Origin: Cyanoderma ruficeps
Taxonomy: Eukaryota; Chordata; Aves; Passeriformes; Timaliidae
Direction: 5' to 3'
Assembly: GCA_008694505.1 (NCBI GenBank)
Contig: VZDJ01000101.1
Location: 2,309,957 to 2,373,956 of the forward strand
DNA length: 64,000 bases
This document shows, in pieces, positions 38,162 through 53,100 of this stretch; within the stretch, counting starts at the first letter, position 1; each line of letters opens with the position of its first letter. Position numbers and translations under genes: made by a program. The notes under the pieces are model-generated. The model saw only the letters and a program-made list of their open reading frames with translations. It made no database searches and was not told where the DNA came from.

Positions 38162-41100
38162 GTAGATTTTTGTCTTTTTTTTTTTTTTTAAGTTGTTCTT
38201 TTACTGTATGAACTGCTTACAGTTGGAGGAGTGAGTGGATGAGTGAATTGCTTAAGTTATGTTAGTTGCACTAATATTCATTTTAACAGTGACTAACTTG
38301 CTGAATGCATTTACCCTCATCTGGACCAGCAGTGACACACAGCTTTTCACCTTCACTGGACTTATCTTCTTGAAAGTTGATATTGAAAGGAGCATGATTC
38401 TTTGTGCACCACCTTGTTTGCTGTAAAAAAAAAAGTTATCCAAGCCCACTCTAAGTCAGAAGGAAGAGTTTCATGTCTGGTTTGTGGCAAGAAGTGCTAA
38501 AAGTGTTGCTTTTAATTTTTTTTTTCTCCAGATTCATACATATCTTTTGGGTAATTAATTCTTTCTTAGGAAGAATTTAGAAAAGGGAGACCTATGAAGA
38601 AGGAACAATTAGGTCTAGGTAAAAATGACACTCTTGGGCTTCTGCAGTCTGCTCTAACATCTGTCTGAGCTTTAGTTCAGACTGGAAGCTTCACTTGGCT
38701 GCATGGTTCTTGGGCCTCTCCTTAAGAAGACATAGTAGGACATGATAGTTGTCCATCTGATTCCTGGAACTGCCTGAGTAACTGGCGTTTTGATGACCAC
38801 CTCCTGGAGTAACTTCCCCTGGATGTGAGTTGTCATCCCTACAAGTTACTCTGTCTTCTCTGTGCCACACTCCTTCTATGGGCACAGAGGTTAATGTTCT
38901 CACTGCAGGAGTGATTCTAGGGTTGGACCCCAGGGTCTCCTCCTTTTCATACCCACCTGCAATTTATCTCCTTTTTTTGCTCAAGCAGATGCATTTCCCC
39001 TACCTCCCTGCAGCAGCTGCCTCTTGGTGCACCTTGTGGACTACGGCCCAGGATTGCTGTCACTGTGAATAGGTCAGAGGATGGGAATGTGAGCTTTGCC
39101 AGGACAGTGGCATCTGCCCAGGACAGCAAGATGGAGCTGGATGGAGCACTGCTCCCTTCTGTCATAGCTGCTCTTCTACATCTCTGTGGTGACAGCAGCT
39201 CAGCAGAAGTGTGAGTCAAGATTCAAGTCAGCACAGGAAGAGAATCATTAGCTGTTCAAGCAGTATTCATTACTCAAACTACTATTCCTTACCTTCTAGT
39301 CACCAACTAGTAGTATCCTATAAATGTTATCCTTCCATGGACGATCACTGGAATTATGCTGCATTTGAGCTAGCATAACTTGGGGTCTATATCCTCCTCA
39401 TGGGCATGATTGAAAAGGCATGGTAGTGTTCAGGTTTCCCTGCACTAAGTATTAAAATGGTGAATTAAACAGAAATACATGAGCTAGAGCAAAAGAAGTT
39501 ATGGGAGACAGAAGGGACATGCTGGCCATATATTGCCTACATGTCACAGAAGAGAGGACATGTGGGATTTAGGAAGAAAAGTATTGTCTCAACAGTGGTG
39601 GTAATTTCCAAAATCTTCCACTGAAGCATAGCAATACAAAGCTTCAGTCTTAGCTGTGGAATCAGTGTGTGTTTCTCCTGACTCACTGACAGAGAGATAT
39701 AGCTTACAGAGGTGAATCCAAGGATGTGTGACCATCTCCAATAGGAGACAGACTGCTCCGAAGTCAGCATCTTCCTCCTTAGTTTCATTGTTCACACTCT
39801 TTCTTAACTTGTTTTGAATAGGATATAGTTACATGGCCATCTGTTTTAATGAAATAAGAAAGAGAGAAAAGTATTATTTTGAGTAGGAGAACTTATTTGT
39901 GTCTGTTTTTTTCAGTTTCCTATATCTCACTCTCTGTCTCAACCTTATTTAAGTGTCTTATGTCCTGTGATTCCTGCCCTGGGTTAATTGTGGTTGTTCT
40001 GCCCCTTGTTATAATACTCTCCTCTGTCCCAGCTGACCAGATACCAATCAGAACCAAGCAGATATCCCATTTCCACTTGGCTTTGATGTTATTTACCTCC
40101 CTCCAACTACTGTTTTTTCTCAAGCAATAACTTGCATTACATTGGTGAAAGAGAAACCATGCTTTTCCCATCTTTCCCTTCTGATGTAGACATCCCATTC
40201 AGAAATCAATGAAGGTTTAATCAGCTTTGTAAAAGAACTGGCTGCAAAGTGCTCAGTAGTAGTGGAAGTGCAGGAGGAAATTGTAAACATAGGCAATAGA
40301 GCTGGGCTAAGCTGCCCTTTGTATAACCTCCAGCTGGCCAGCTCTTCAAGTACTGTGGCAGAAACATGGATCTGGTTTCCATTTTTGTTTCCCCCCTGAG
40401 AACTTGTGTCTGAATGCTGTCAGCATGGAGTTTATGCTACAGCCCCATCAGTGGTGGCAGTAATATAGATCTCTCTCCCTTGTCCAACAGTGGTTTTCAG
40501 AAAAGTGGGAATGTGACATCTCTGAGGCATGTACTGCACTGTCTGGCTTTGCTCAAATAGACTGGGTTCAGAGGCTGAAGGACTGGGCAGACAGAATGTG
40601 TAAATCTCTTTTTCCTAAGAAACTCAACTTAAAAGTACAAGAAAATGTTACTGCATGCACTTCTCCACTTAGGATAAGACTAGGAGAATAAACATGATAA
40701 ATAGGAATTGTGGCTGTTGTATGAGCTGTTCTGGCAGTGTCACAGTGGTGGAATTTTTTGTCCAGTCTATCTAGGCATGTTTGGTTTTCCTCAGACTTTC
40801 CCAAAGTGCCATTCTGGATGATATATTATGATTATTGTCCTTATTAAATAGTTTGAAGGCACATATGTTCTGATCAGGAGGGTGGGAAGAAGGAGCAGTC
40901 TTGATATTGCCTGACTTTGGAGCCTTGCATGTTAGGAGAGTCATCTGCCAGACCTCTTTATTTCATCAGGAAAGAGGGCTTTTCCAAAGAGTTATCAGTA
41001 AGGTTAGTAAAACAGGCTTCTCCTTAGACCTCCTCAGTAATGTAGATGCCAAGACTGACATGTAAATTTTGTGGAAAAATATCTTTTTTATCACTGACAG

Positions 41101-44100
41101 ATTCATCAACATGTTGGAAAATTAAATCTGGCATTGGCAGCTTAATTCTTTCAGCAGTATAATCTGAATTTCTTTTGACTTCTGCTGTCATGGCATTGAT
41201 TCTAAAATAGCTTTAGAATTAAAAAAAAAAAAAAAAGAAATTCATCTAATGAGTTTCCTCTATTTTTTTTTTTGGCAATGTTAAGTAAATTTAAGCCTTA
41301 CCAGAAAACAAAAGTGTGTTTTTAGCATATGCAGTAGTTGAATAAAAGAAATACGGTTTAAAATGTCACAGGTTATTGGTTTCAGAATGCTAGGAGATCA
41401 AGGAGACTGACATTTTAAGTTCCTTCTTTATGTTAGTGGAATCCTCAGTAGTCCAAGTACCATTCAATATCCCAGGATACAATTATGAGAAAACCTACTG
41501 GTAGTTGATATATACATAGAAGGGGCATGTAATTAAGAACTCTGGTCCTTTCTCATGTATTAAAATAGTCATTTTATGTCACATAATAAAGTACATCCAT
41601 AACTGAGCTCCCATTTGTGTCAGCTAACAGAGGTTGAGCCATTTGTCATAAAACCCATGTTGATAGGCTTGCTGCTCATTAGCAGAGCATCCCTAATGGC
41701 TACATCCTGGAGTAGGTTTACATTTTAAAATAAACAGAGGGGCACTGGGTAACAGCTAACTATAACAATCACCCAAAATAATATGGGAACGACACTGTTG
41801 TGGAGACTAGCAAGAGCAAATGAACATGCATTAATATTTTAGTTGAAGTAGATGAGCATTAATGGTTTTGTCTGTAAAAATTAAAAGCTGGTATTAAATA
41901 AACCCCTTGGTTTTCCATGGATCAGATATCTAGATACCATCTGAAATATTATGGGACGTTTATCCGTATATTTGAACCACATTACCTTTTTTTTAGAGGG
42001 AGCAGAGCATATTGATGTGTTTTCTGGCATTTTATCTCTTACTGGCCCCCAGAGCACTCCCCACCAGAAGGGCGTTTTGGCCGAGAAGATCCGGGCTCGT
42101 GATTCTTTCCATATGCCGCTGGCTCGTCCCGTTCCCGAACTGAGTGGAATGATGTAATCTGAGTCACACATTGTGCAGAAATAACAGATCAGTCAGATTC
42201 TCTGTTTTGGACAAAGCAGCCAAAAACCCTCTTCTTTACTAAGCCCACCTCACAAACAAATGCCTTGGGAGTTCACAAATTCTGCACTCTTCTTGTAGCA
42301 AGAGAGATGTTCCGATTTGCAATGGCCAGAAAGAGATTTCAGTGGGTTTGGTTTTGGATTTTTTTTGCACATAGTTGATGCCCCATTTTTAAAGACAAGT
42401 ATGTTACCAATGTGCAGTAAAGTGTGGGAATTAACAGCGGCTCTGTGGGTGTCACAGGGCAGATAATTACTGTCAAGCACATGCAGACATTCCAGGGAAA
42501 TAGCAGCAGCTAAGGAGAAGCTAACAGGAGGCTTTGGCATAACAAATCTGTGACCTTTCTGCTGCTTTCTTATAAAATAGCAATCATGTAGCCTTCTGTT
42601 AGTCACTGTTTATTACAAAGTATTGGAGCATCCTATAGCACCCTTGCTGTTAGTATCTAGATAGTGCTAGATCTTGAAAAACAGAGGTTATAAGGTAAAA
42701 ATAGATAGGTGTAAATAATTAAATGTGTGGAAAATCATTTAACTAAAATGAATTTATATATTCCAAGTTGAAATAAAGCAAGTCTCTGTTCTGACACAAG
42801 AAATTTTTAGCATCTGTTTGACTTCCAATAATCAACCAACAATCACATTCAAAAAAAACTTAGGAGGGGACTTTATAAGACTGTGGAATAAAAGTTAGTA
42901 TAAAAGAAGCTTGGAGGATGCTGATAGGTTTTTTCCTACAGAGAGGAAGAAAAAGAAGAAGGGTAGGAGGATGAATCTGATATCTGGAATATATGTTATG
43001 TTAGTAAGTGAAATATCAAACCCTTATGTTGTTTTTATCTTCTACATATGTAGTGTTTAAAAATAGAAATTGTGCGTGTCTGCGAAATTGCTAGCTGGAT
43101 TTTGGAGAGCTTCTTTATCACCTAAATTGATACAGAAGACAAATTGGTGCTGACGTTCTGTGGTAGCTACAGGGAGCTCACTTTGTGGCGTGGCTGGTAT
43201 AAAAATTTGCTAAAACAAGAGCTAGTGGCAATCTCCTAAAATAATACCATAATTAAATTTCTGTGTCTACTTAATATGACACTGAGAACAACTAAAACAG
43301 AGTCAGTTCTAGTTTATTAATGTGTCAACACAGAAGCATCATAAAAGCAAGCCCTGTGTGAGAAGGACTCTCTTGTCATCAAAGCCAAAAATTAGAGAAG
43401 ATCTGAAAGAAGCATCAGAATGATGATCACAGACCAATGAGGAAACAGAGGGAAAGAGGTTAAAAAGCAGATTGAGATTTTTAAAGAACGAAAGTTTTAC
43501 TTTCCTCTCCATAGAGCCTAAGCAGTACAACTCTATTTTTATAGTAAGCTCTTAAAGCATCTGTTGCCTTTTTTTCCCCATACTGACATGAATGTAGCCT
43601 TTTACACTTAACCACTCCTTTGCCTTTCTTCCTGTCAACTGAGCTGCAATGAACACAAGCATGTGAGATTGGCTGCTGCTGAAACATGACTGGTAAAGAG
43701 AGAGGGGCAAACCTGTCTTACTTTAGACACCAGAAACATAAATCATCCATTTTTCAAGTATGTTTTCATTTTTTAACTTTTTTGTTGTTGCAAAGAACCG
43801 AGCACTACGGTTGGGCAGATGAGGTTTTTGTTTTGGTAGCCAACCAGAAAAATGGTGTCTTCTTTTTTCTTCCCAAAATGACAATTGTAGAATATTGCTC
43901 CATTTATTAAGAAGAACTTCCACTTGAGCACAGAAAAATACATTATTTTGGAGACTTTGTAAGAAAAATATTTAAAATTTGGTCTGGTTTATAAAAGAAA
44001 TGTTGGTGGTCTCATTCCCCTTGGAAGGTGTTCTCCCTCTCGATACATATGCTTTGTCTAGCCATGGAAGAATAGTTCTCTTTCTTGCCTGGTGGGAGGT

Positions 44101-47100
44101 TTAAAGCTCTATCTTCTTCCCTCAGAAGTGGGTCAGGACAATAGCAAAAGTGCCAGGGCATTGCCTTTGGCATTGGGAAGACTGTACAATTGCACTAATG
44201 GGTCAGTTGGCCCCATTATGTGCCTCATCTGCATCCGCACTTGACATTTAGCGTGCATTATACTCAATCCTGCTCACAGCTGGCTACATATCTGAAGTAG
44301 ATTGCATTGAAATGTACTACAGGGCTGACTTAGAATTAACTTGCACCTCTAAGCCATTAGAAAAGAGTTCTCACTCATTTCCTTGGCATGTACCTAGTGT
44401 GACTGAGAATTTCAGTACTGAGGAGGGAGTACTGGCATCCTTCTTTTAATCTCCTCCTCCAGGAATTATTTTTCAGTAATTTGTCATGGGAAAGTTTGGA
44501 GCATTAATATTCAGGATGTGGATTATTTGTGTAATGCATGTGTCAAGAGGTGCTTAATTCTTCATTTTACATGCACTGATACCATGTTAGTTGTTGACCT
44601 AGAGGCCAAAAATCAGATATCACACTGCTTGGAAGGGTATTCTGTATCTCAGATCAAAGAGGGTTATTTTCCTATTTACTTCAATTTGTTTTTAAGAACT
44701 GGATACACAGTGAAGGAAAGATGACTGTAAACATCCCACAGGTCATGATCAAGGAAGTCACTTGAGCAGCAGAATTTGATTTAAATCTTGCCTTGAACTG
44801 GCCGGATAGTGGTTTTTCCATTTTGGCTTGTATTTCTGACAGAAATGCTAATAGAATCACAGAAACAGAATTGTTTGGGTGGAAGGGACATTAGAGATCC
44901 TCCAGTTCCAAAACCCCTGCACTGGGCAGGGACACCCTGAACTAGACAAGGTTGCTGACAACCCTGTCCAGCCCAGCCGTGAACACTTCCAGGATTGGGG
45001 CATCCACAACTTCTCTGGGTAACCTGTGCCAGTGGCTCACCACCCTCACAGTCAAGAGCTTCTTTATAACTCTTAATCTCCTTTTTTAATTTAAAACCAT
45101 TCCCCCATGTCTTATCATTATCTGCCCATGCAAAAACCCTCTTTTTTTTATGTCCCCCTTTAGGTACTGGAAGGTTTCTGTAAGGGCTCCCTGGAGACTT
45201 TTCCAGGCTGAACAACCCCATCTCTCTCAACCTCTCTGCACAGGAGAGGTGCTCCAGCCATCTGAGCATCATTCTGGTTTTCTCTGGACTCGCTCCAGCA
45301 GATCCATGTCCATCTTATGTTGAGGAGCCCAGAGCAGTCTGTAGCACTCCAGGTGGGGCCTCACCAGGGCAGAGTGGAGGAGCAGAATCCCCTCCCTTGC
45401 TGCTTTGGATGGGCTCAGAACAATTGGCTTCCTGGGCTGCAGGTGCACATCACTGGGTCATCCCGCTTTTCATCCACCTCAAAATCCACCTCTGTAGGAC
45501 TGTTCTCATTGAATCTTTCTCCCAGTCAGTACTCATGTCTGGGACTGCCCCAGCCCAGGTGACCCTGCTTTCAGTCAGGAAGTAGTTACTTGGCAATGAA
45601 TAGTGGGAAATTACAGAAACACATTTCCACTGAGAGAAGAGGCAGTAGTAGCGTCAGGAATGTTGTCAAGAAATTGAGAGGTTGTAGTGATCTTGGCTTT
45701 GTTGGTGATAGTGGTTACTTTCCATCCAAAATTTTATGCAAATGGTATTTAGAGCTTGGAAATGCATTTAATGAAGGCTGTGTATACATAGAACAAATGC
45801 AGTGCGTGCATGATGGTTCTTGTGCCTTCAACTGATCACTGGAAAACAGGGTCGTAATCTCCTTCTTCATATTCATTGTTCATTGTAGAAGGTGGCAAAT
45901 CTAAAATAGGTAAAACACGTTGCACCATGGTAAAATTCTCAACACATGTAGGAAAACCATAATACTTATCCATAATTCCAGCCTTATCCATGATCTCTTT
46001 ATTTCCACAGTTTCTTCATGGAGGATTTATATCAAACTCTATATGTTTAAAATAAAGTAAAAATATGTTATAGGACACAGATAAACAAAACTTTAAAGAA
46101 CCCCCCAGGCATGTATTTATGCTGTGCCATTCACAGGATTTGCACATACAGCAGTTTTTTGTGCAGAGCAATGTGTATGGCTTCGGATGTTTATGGAGTT
46201 TGATCATGAGGTAGCAAACCTGTTCAGCACTTTTTGCTCTTTCATACCCTCCTCAAGTTTCCAGATACCATTTCTCTTCCAAATATACCTATATGACAGA
46301 TACAGGAATATAAGTGTAAAAAGGTACTGTAGGGGTGCCTTTATATTTTAGGATTTAAAATATATTTTAGAATTTTTGGAACAGTTGGCTGCCTTTGCTC
46401 AAAGTGCATGTGTCTGCAACTTAGTAGTTGTTCTGTATTAAAGAACCCATTATAGATATTTTTATTTTCTTCGGATTTGTTTGTTTGTTTGTTTTTGTAA
46501 CATCTGATGCCTTTAAAGGCTGACAAGGCTAATGCAGCCTTGAGGTAGAGGTTACTTGCTTTCTGTGTCTCTCTTTACCGTCACACACAGTTAATTGTGA
46601 AGCTGAAGTTCATACTTTCTGATGTTAAGTTTCAATCTTGAGTGGCTTAGAAAATAGCTTGTTGTATAGGGCTAAGTGTCAGTTTGTTTTTACCTATCTT
46701 TGTATAAATATATACCACTTTTCTTAGTAGTTAATAGCCCTGAAAACACTTTTTTCACATACATTGAGTGAGTGCATGCCTGTGGCTCTGTGCTTTCCCC
46801 CAGTTTATCAGCCAGGCTATTTACCAGGTTTGACACTGGGAGATGCATTTGAAAAATGAGAACATAATTTAGATACAAAAACCATTTAATGCTTGCTACT
46901 TGATCATTCTTCTTGGGATTCATTTACCATGTGTTTTGTGTACTTTTCTTGGTTCCCTTGAAACTAAGTTAAGGGGGCTGCACTGATTTATAGCAACTAA
47001 AGAGTTGTTTCTTCAAAAGAGCTTCACCTTAAGAACAGATGTTGACCGTGGGGTTTTATGTTTAGATATTAAGATCTTTAAATTGTCATCTTTAATTTTC

Positions 47101-50100
47101 TCCATTACTTGTGTGAATCTCCTCTGTGAAATTTTATACAAGACTTAACTGTACAGAGATGCAATTTGAGGGGAGTTTTGACAAAATTGCTTGTCTAACC
47201 CAAGTTGGGTAACTATGTCAATATGTGTGATAGGGGTGCCTAACATAAGGGGTTTTACACTGAAAGGCTGTGGGGTTTGGGTTTTTTTTTTTTTCCTGAA
47301 GAGACCAGGAGCCTAAATTCAGTTATAACTTCTCAGTTTATCCCCTCCCATGTAGAAGACTGCTTCCTATTTTGTCAGAAGCAGTACCATGGAAATTATT
47401 ATATGCTCTTACACTGTAGAATTTGATATGGCATTCTGTTAGAAACTAAACATAAAGTTAGCATACACCTTAACAGTGAAAGTTACAATAAATCAGTTCC
47501 ACTGGCAAATCCCATTTTAAATTAAGTCAGGTAAAGATCGGATTAAAGCAGGATAGTTTTAAGCAGACTCTAATTAGGAGCTCGTGTGTTGTTAAGAGGC
47601 TTCTGAACTTTGAATTAAATATTTTAAATTAGCTCAAATTCTTTCATTGTTCTTTTCTTCCACCCTAATGTATAGCTCAGCCTCAAACTCTTTGTAATTG
47701 TTCCAAGCAGATGCTTTTAAAGTGAGATTTCCTGTACCTATTTGAACTCTGATTTCTGAGTATACAAATGTTTAGTGAAACTAAAAATACTTTGGAAATC
47801 AGAATTCATTATATAACTGATCAAAGGAATTTTCCTGTGTCAAAGGATTCCTGACAGGAATCATGGTGCCAGAGTGTTGTACATAATTGGCATAGAATGG
47901 AACTTTAGTTTTATGTATAGGAACAACATTTTAAGAGCTTTTTCAATTATAAGGAAAGATGAACCAGAAATACACAATTAATTGAGACTGACAAATAACC
48001 AGATAACTCAGACTGATGTATTTAATTTAAATATGTGAGACAAATATTTCATTTAAAAAAAAGGAAAAAAGAATGTTTAACTTCACTGCAAGCAGAAGAT
48101 AGGATCAAAGCTGAGAGAAGGTGAACAGTTAAAACTGTTGGAAATTCAGCTGATCAAAAAGCATACAGGGAGTTTCCTTACATGGGAGTATAAATGTGCC
48201 AAACTTGAGTTCTTCCAATGATTTAAATATACGGAAATAAAAATCAAAGGTCTTTTTTTCACTTGCACATGGTGTCTTTTACCATCATTGCAGTGCCTTA
48301 GGCTGATGGTCATAATTTCTAATGGTTTATTAATGCATTTGGGATACCAATAAATGCTTCTGTAGCAGATTTTTTTTTTTTTTTGGTTTTATCTTACTCT
48401 TTGGGGATTTCTTTTTTCTCATCTGTTCACACTGCTGCTTACACAAATGAAGATGAAATCATATTTGTAGAGCCATAAAGTAGTTGAAACTGGAATGTGT
48501 GTGCCTTCAGGAGCACAGCACCATTTCTACTGATTGCAGTAGGACACTCACCTCAACAATTTAAATTCATTTCTGTAATAAAAGATAGATTGCAAAAAAA
48601 GTGAAAGAGGAGAACACGCACGAAAGCAACTGATGATTTTTCAGTTTATAAAAGTTTATTTTCGCTATGTATTCCTTCACATTTTCTTTTCTGTAGAACT
48701 GTGGCCTGGAAGTACTGTAAGTACTGCAGAACTAAAGCCTTTAATACACAATGTGTGCTTGATTTAAGAGGAATATGTGTTCCATGCTACCTATATTACG
48801 AATTTTTTGGTAAAAATATACTTTTTTCTAAGTTCAGTGTAATCATTGGACACAAGCCAGTAGTTCCTAGAAAATAATTTTTGAGTATTGACAGCATTTT
48901 ACCTCTTTTCTATCTTAGCATTAAAAAACCCCAGTGTTTATTAAGAATGTTAATTCGAGCTGTAGTAAAACTTAGTTTGCTCTTCTTTACCTCTGTCCTT
49001 GAATGAGTTTGGGGCGTGAAAAAACAGCATAGTGAGTTGTTTTATAATGCTTGCTTTAAAGACAGCTTTAGTCTCATAGGCACCACTTATCAACTGACTC
49101 CTTTGGAAAAGAAAGAACATTTGTTACAGGAGGTTGGAGGAGTATAAACCATGGCGTATTACTTTATCACAAAAATTATATGAATCTTTTTCAGATTAAT
49201 AGATTTTATTTCTCTACAATCAGCATTCTTCCTATCTTTCTCCTAGCAAAACCCAGAATATTTCAAACATTTTTCTAATCTTTAGCAACTTAGTCTTTCT
49301 CATAAAGTTTACAAGTTTTGAAGATTAATGTTGTCTGTACTTACAATAGGAAAAAAATTGTTTAGAGACTTGGTAAGTAGGTTACTACTGTGTCAAAATT
49401 CAACACGAATCATCTAACTTTGGAGACTTTAAGTCATATACATATCACAGTATAGTAAGAGGGAAAACTAAGTAGGTGAAACTCAATTAATTGCAATCTT
49501 TATTTATTGACAGGCTAGTGAAGGATGCCCCCTGGGATGAAGTCCCTCTTGCTCACTCCTTGGTTGGTTTTGCTACTGCTTATGACTTCTTGTACAGCTA
49601 CCTTAGCAAGATTCAACAGGAGAGATTTCTTGAAGTAATTGCCAATGCCTCAGGGTATATGTACGTAACATCCTACAGACGTGGATGGGGTTTCCAGTAC
49701 CTTCACAACCACCAGCCTACCAACTGTGTGGCCCTGCTGGCTGGAAGCCTGGTTCTGATGAATCAAGGTATGTGCTAAGCCATAGGAATGTTTTTTTTCT
49801 GAAGTGTATCAGCTCAAATCAGCCACTTACGCAGCAAAGTTCAGGATTTGATAAAAATGCTTCTTAGTGTACAGCAGTATTGGGTTTGTCTATTACTGCT
49901 TAGTAAAATTTAATTTACTGAATAGAACAGAAGTCTGTGGGCAGGTATACAAGGCATGATGTGTGTGTATATAAATTCAGTTTTAAGTGATTCTGAAATT
50001 CTTACCTCATGGTTTGTAAGAGTTAAAAATCCTCTTGTGTGCAGTTTGTCCAGTCCTGATTCATGGACAGGGTCTCTCAGAGTAGATTATCAATGTAAAA

Positions 50101-53100
50101 TGATGCACTTAGTCTACTTACACAAAGCATTGTGAAAGTCAGCAGTCAGAAACACCCAATGCTCTGACCTGGGAGCCAGACAACAGGATAACCTGGAATT
50201 TCATCCAAGACTTCTGTCTTGTTGCCTGGGGAAGCTGCAAAAGTGTAACTTTATCCACTCAAGTGCCACAGCTGAAGACCTTTCTTCCCAAAAGCCTTTT
50301 CTATGGAGATGTGCAAGGCTGTACTTTTTTCCCTCTGAACTCTACCATTGCATCCCACAACCAACATTTGTGCCAGGTTTCCTCTTCTTTGCCTCAGGGA
50401 CATAAAACCATCCTTCCCATTTCTAAGGTGAATACTCTGGCCAGTAGCTTTTGCCTGCTCTGTTGAGGGGCTGTCCCTGTCCTCCTGGAGAATGCAGGTC
50501 ACTGAGTGAGAGAGAGAAAGCAGGTAAGCAGTCCTGACTTTAAACCCCAGAGGTACTTCAGCTGAGAGATGGAAGTCATGGAGCCAGCTCCTGCTTTTGT
50601 AAGAATGAATCGGTATTTCATCAGGTGATTATTTTATATGCTCTAGAAGTATTTTGAAAACATGATTCCCAATGGAATTACTTACACACTGCAAGTCAAG
50701 GAAAATCTAGTTTCTGGATGCTGGTGGTGTTGCCTGGCTGTTCAGCCCTGCCAAGCACAGGCACATCTGCACATCACTGGAGCTTTCAAAGGCCCAAAGA
50801 AGTGTGACAAAAAACTGTGGCACCTTCTGTGTTTGTAGGGTCATTTTTTGCTAAGTGCCTGTCAAAACAAACACACTGACTGATGTGTATATGTTGAAAA
50901 GCATCAAGAGCATGTGTGGAAGTTATTCCCTATCCTCTTGTCTTGCCTTCCACAAATTGAAGACTCAAACCATGTTTATTCAGTGGGTTTGCTAAATTTC
51001 ATATAATTCCATCCTTCCCTAAGCCTTTGTTGGTGCAGAAAGCTGGCAGTTTGCAAGATGATTCTACTTTTCATTAAGGTATAGACCATAAGTATGCCTT
51101 GTGAAAAACAATGAAAACATCACAAAGCTGGGCAGTATTTTTTTTTTCCCTAAAGTGATGGTGTTTGGGAGGAGAAGGAAGGAAAAAAGCAGGAAGCTAA
51201 TGAGTTCTTGAGCACTTTGAAAATAGTAGTAATATTTCAAATGAAAATAGGTCAAAACAGACTGTATATTTCTAAATTAAAATTCTGTTTTGATATAGAG
51301 CAACTTTATTTTTTTAAAATAGCAACTTAAATGAGGTTTCTCTGTTAGTCTAAAATAAAAAAAAACCAAAAAACCCCTGTAATTTCAATATGAAAGAAAA
51401 TAATCTGAAAGAGAAAAAAAGGAAGGGAGAAAAGGAATGAACATGTACAGATACATGGCAATTGCAAATAATGTATCCCAGTGTAGACCTTTCTCACATA
51501 AGGTTTAAATTCCAACTAGAAAGTTTAAACACAATTCAGCTATTGAAGCTTGTAGAGACTAAATAGCCAATTTAAAAGAATGTAAATGTTGCCGTAGGAA
51601 TGAAAAATGAAACCAATTGAAGTTAATTCTAGGCACGTGCATATGGCAGAGTCTTTACATTTAGACACTCAGATGTTCAAAATAGAAGCTTGATATTAAT
51701 ATAGATACCTGATACTGCTGAATTTAGGTGAGATTTGTTCTGGTTTATCAGCCTGACAGGGTGTCGAGTCTTACTTTTTTCATTTCAATGTAGTATTATT
51801 CTTTTAGTGCACTATAAATGTAGCATTATAGCATAGATATTCCCTAAGTAAACAGAACATTAATGCATTACAATGGTAAAGGCACTCTGCTGAACCGTGG
51901 CAAATAACATTCTTGCAGCAGTCAAAAACTAGCTTCCCTTTTATGTCACAAGGGAAAACAGGAGTGGAAGCATTCAGGATTTTATTCTGACAGACCACTG
52001 TTCTGCCAACTCCATGAAGAGCAATGAAAGAATGTTTTAATAGCTGTGAGTGAAGTGGAAGTAAGTAGTACCACTGCCACTGTTGCTCAGGCCTTCCCCG
52101 TCACAGTTTCCTCTTCAGCCAGGCATTCAAAGTACTGGGTTAGACACAGGTTGTCTCTTTTGCTTAGGCACTGCTATTTTTTTCTCTGTTAACCGAGACG
52201 GATTTGGCAGCCTTGACTAGTAGGATGCCTAAATTACTCATGACTGTGCTGTGCATAAATCCAGTGTTCGTAGCAATGACATGAAACACTCTGAGTAACA
52301 GGATTGAACGTAGCTCCTACCCCCTTAGCCTGGCACATGTGCTTCATTTAGAAGGCATTACTTCAGCACGAGTGGGGTGTAACATGTGCCAGCTGGGCTT
52401 TCCTATAGGGTGGAATTAAATCTGGTTAAACCTGTGTCCAGACACTTTGAGCTGGGAGAACACTAAGTTGCCATGTAGAAGCACAAGGCAGTTGATCTCT
52501 GTTTAGCCCTACCTCTCTTGCTACTCAACCCAAAAGAAAATAAGAGAAGGCACTTAGCCTTTTCTCTGCTGGGTTCCATGTGCTGAGTTCTGCAATACAT
52601 AAATCTAGTGCTGAGGCCCATAAATGCTTGTGCTTAGTGAAAGCAGACTGGCACTGAGAAGGTTCCTCGTAGCCTCTTCCCAGGTCTTGATTTGTGTAGA
52701 GCAGACCAAAATAGTAAAATCTCTGAAATGCTTTTCTTTAGAAAAACTAAAACTGCTTAGAGATTATATATGTGGAGACTGAGAATTTTTCTACTTGGAA
52801 GATAAATTAATTTTATTCTGGAATTGAGGAATCTACTTTTGGAATTACCCATGCAAAGCTCTTCCGAAATAGCTTTTATTTGGATAACCCTTTAGGTTGT
52901 ACAACAAACTGAAAATATAAGTAGAAAAGAGCAGGTCATAAAATAGAGCATGAGTTTGTAGAATATCAGTTAACTGCAGCTCAAATGTGAACTTTTTAAC
53001 TTTTTTAGTCTCTGTGGATCTCCTTACTATGCTGGTGATCCTGCCAATGAAAAATGACCGATCAGAATTGTTGCATTATTGGAGCCCTCTAGTGGGGCCA

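Larger units (their letters stand above)
38162..49513 (+). other. DSE: DSE intron between coding exons 1 and 2
   Basis: This 11.35-kb intron starts with GTAGATTTTTGTC and a T run and ends with TTTATTTATTGACAG. It contains a CpG-dense patch (42072-42138), a CR1 fragment (44851-45575), a GTTT repeat (46477-46496) and poly-A/T runs (41221-41238, 48369-48386). I see no other exon that can be supported. Confidence 0.85.

Noticed and set aside
44781..45272. 163-codon minus-strand open frame
   Set aside because: It lies within the CR1 fragment and is the decayed C-terminal part of its reverse-transcriptase ORF, not a host gene.
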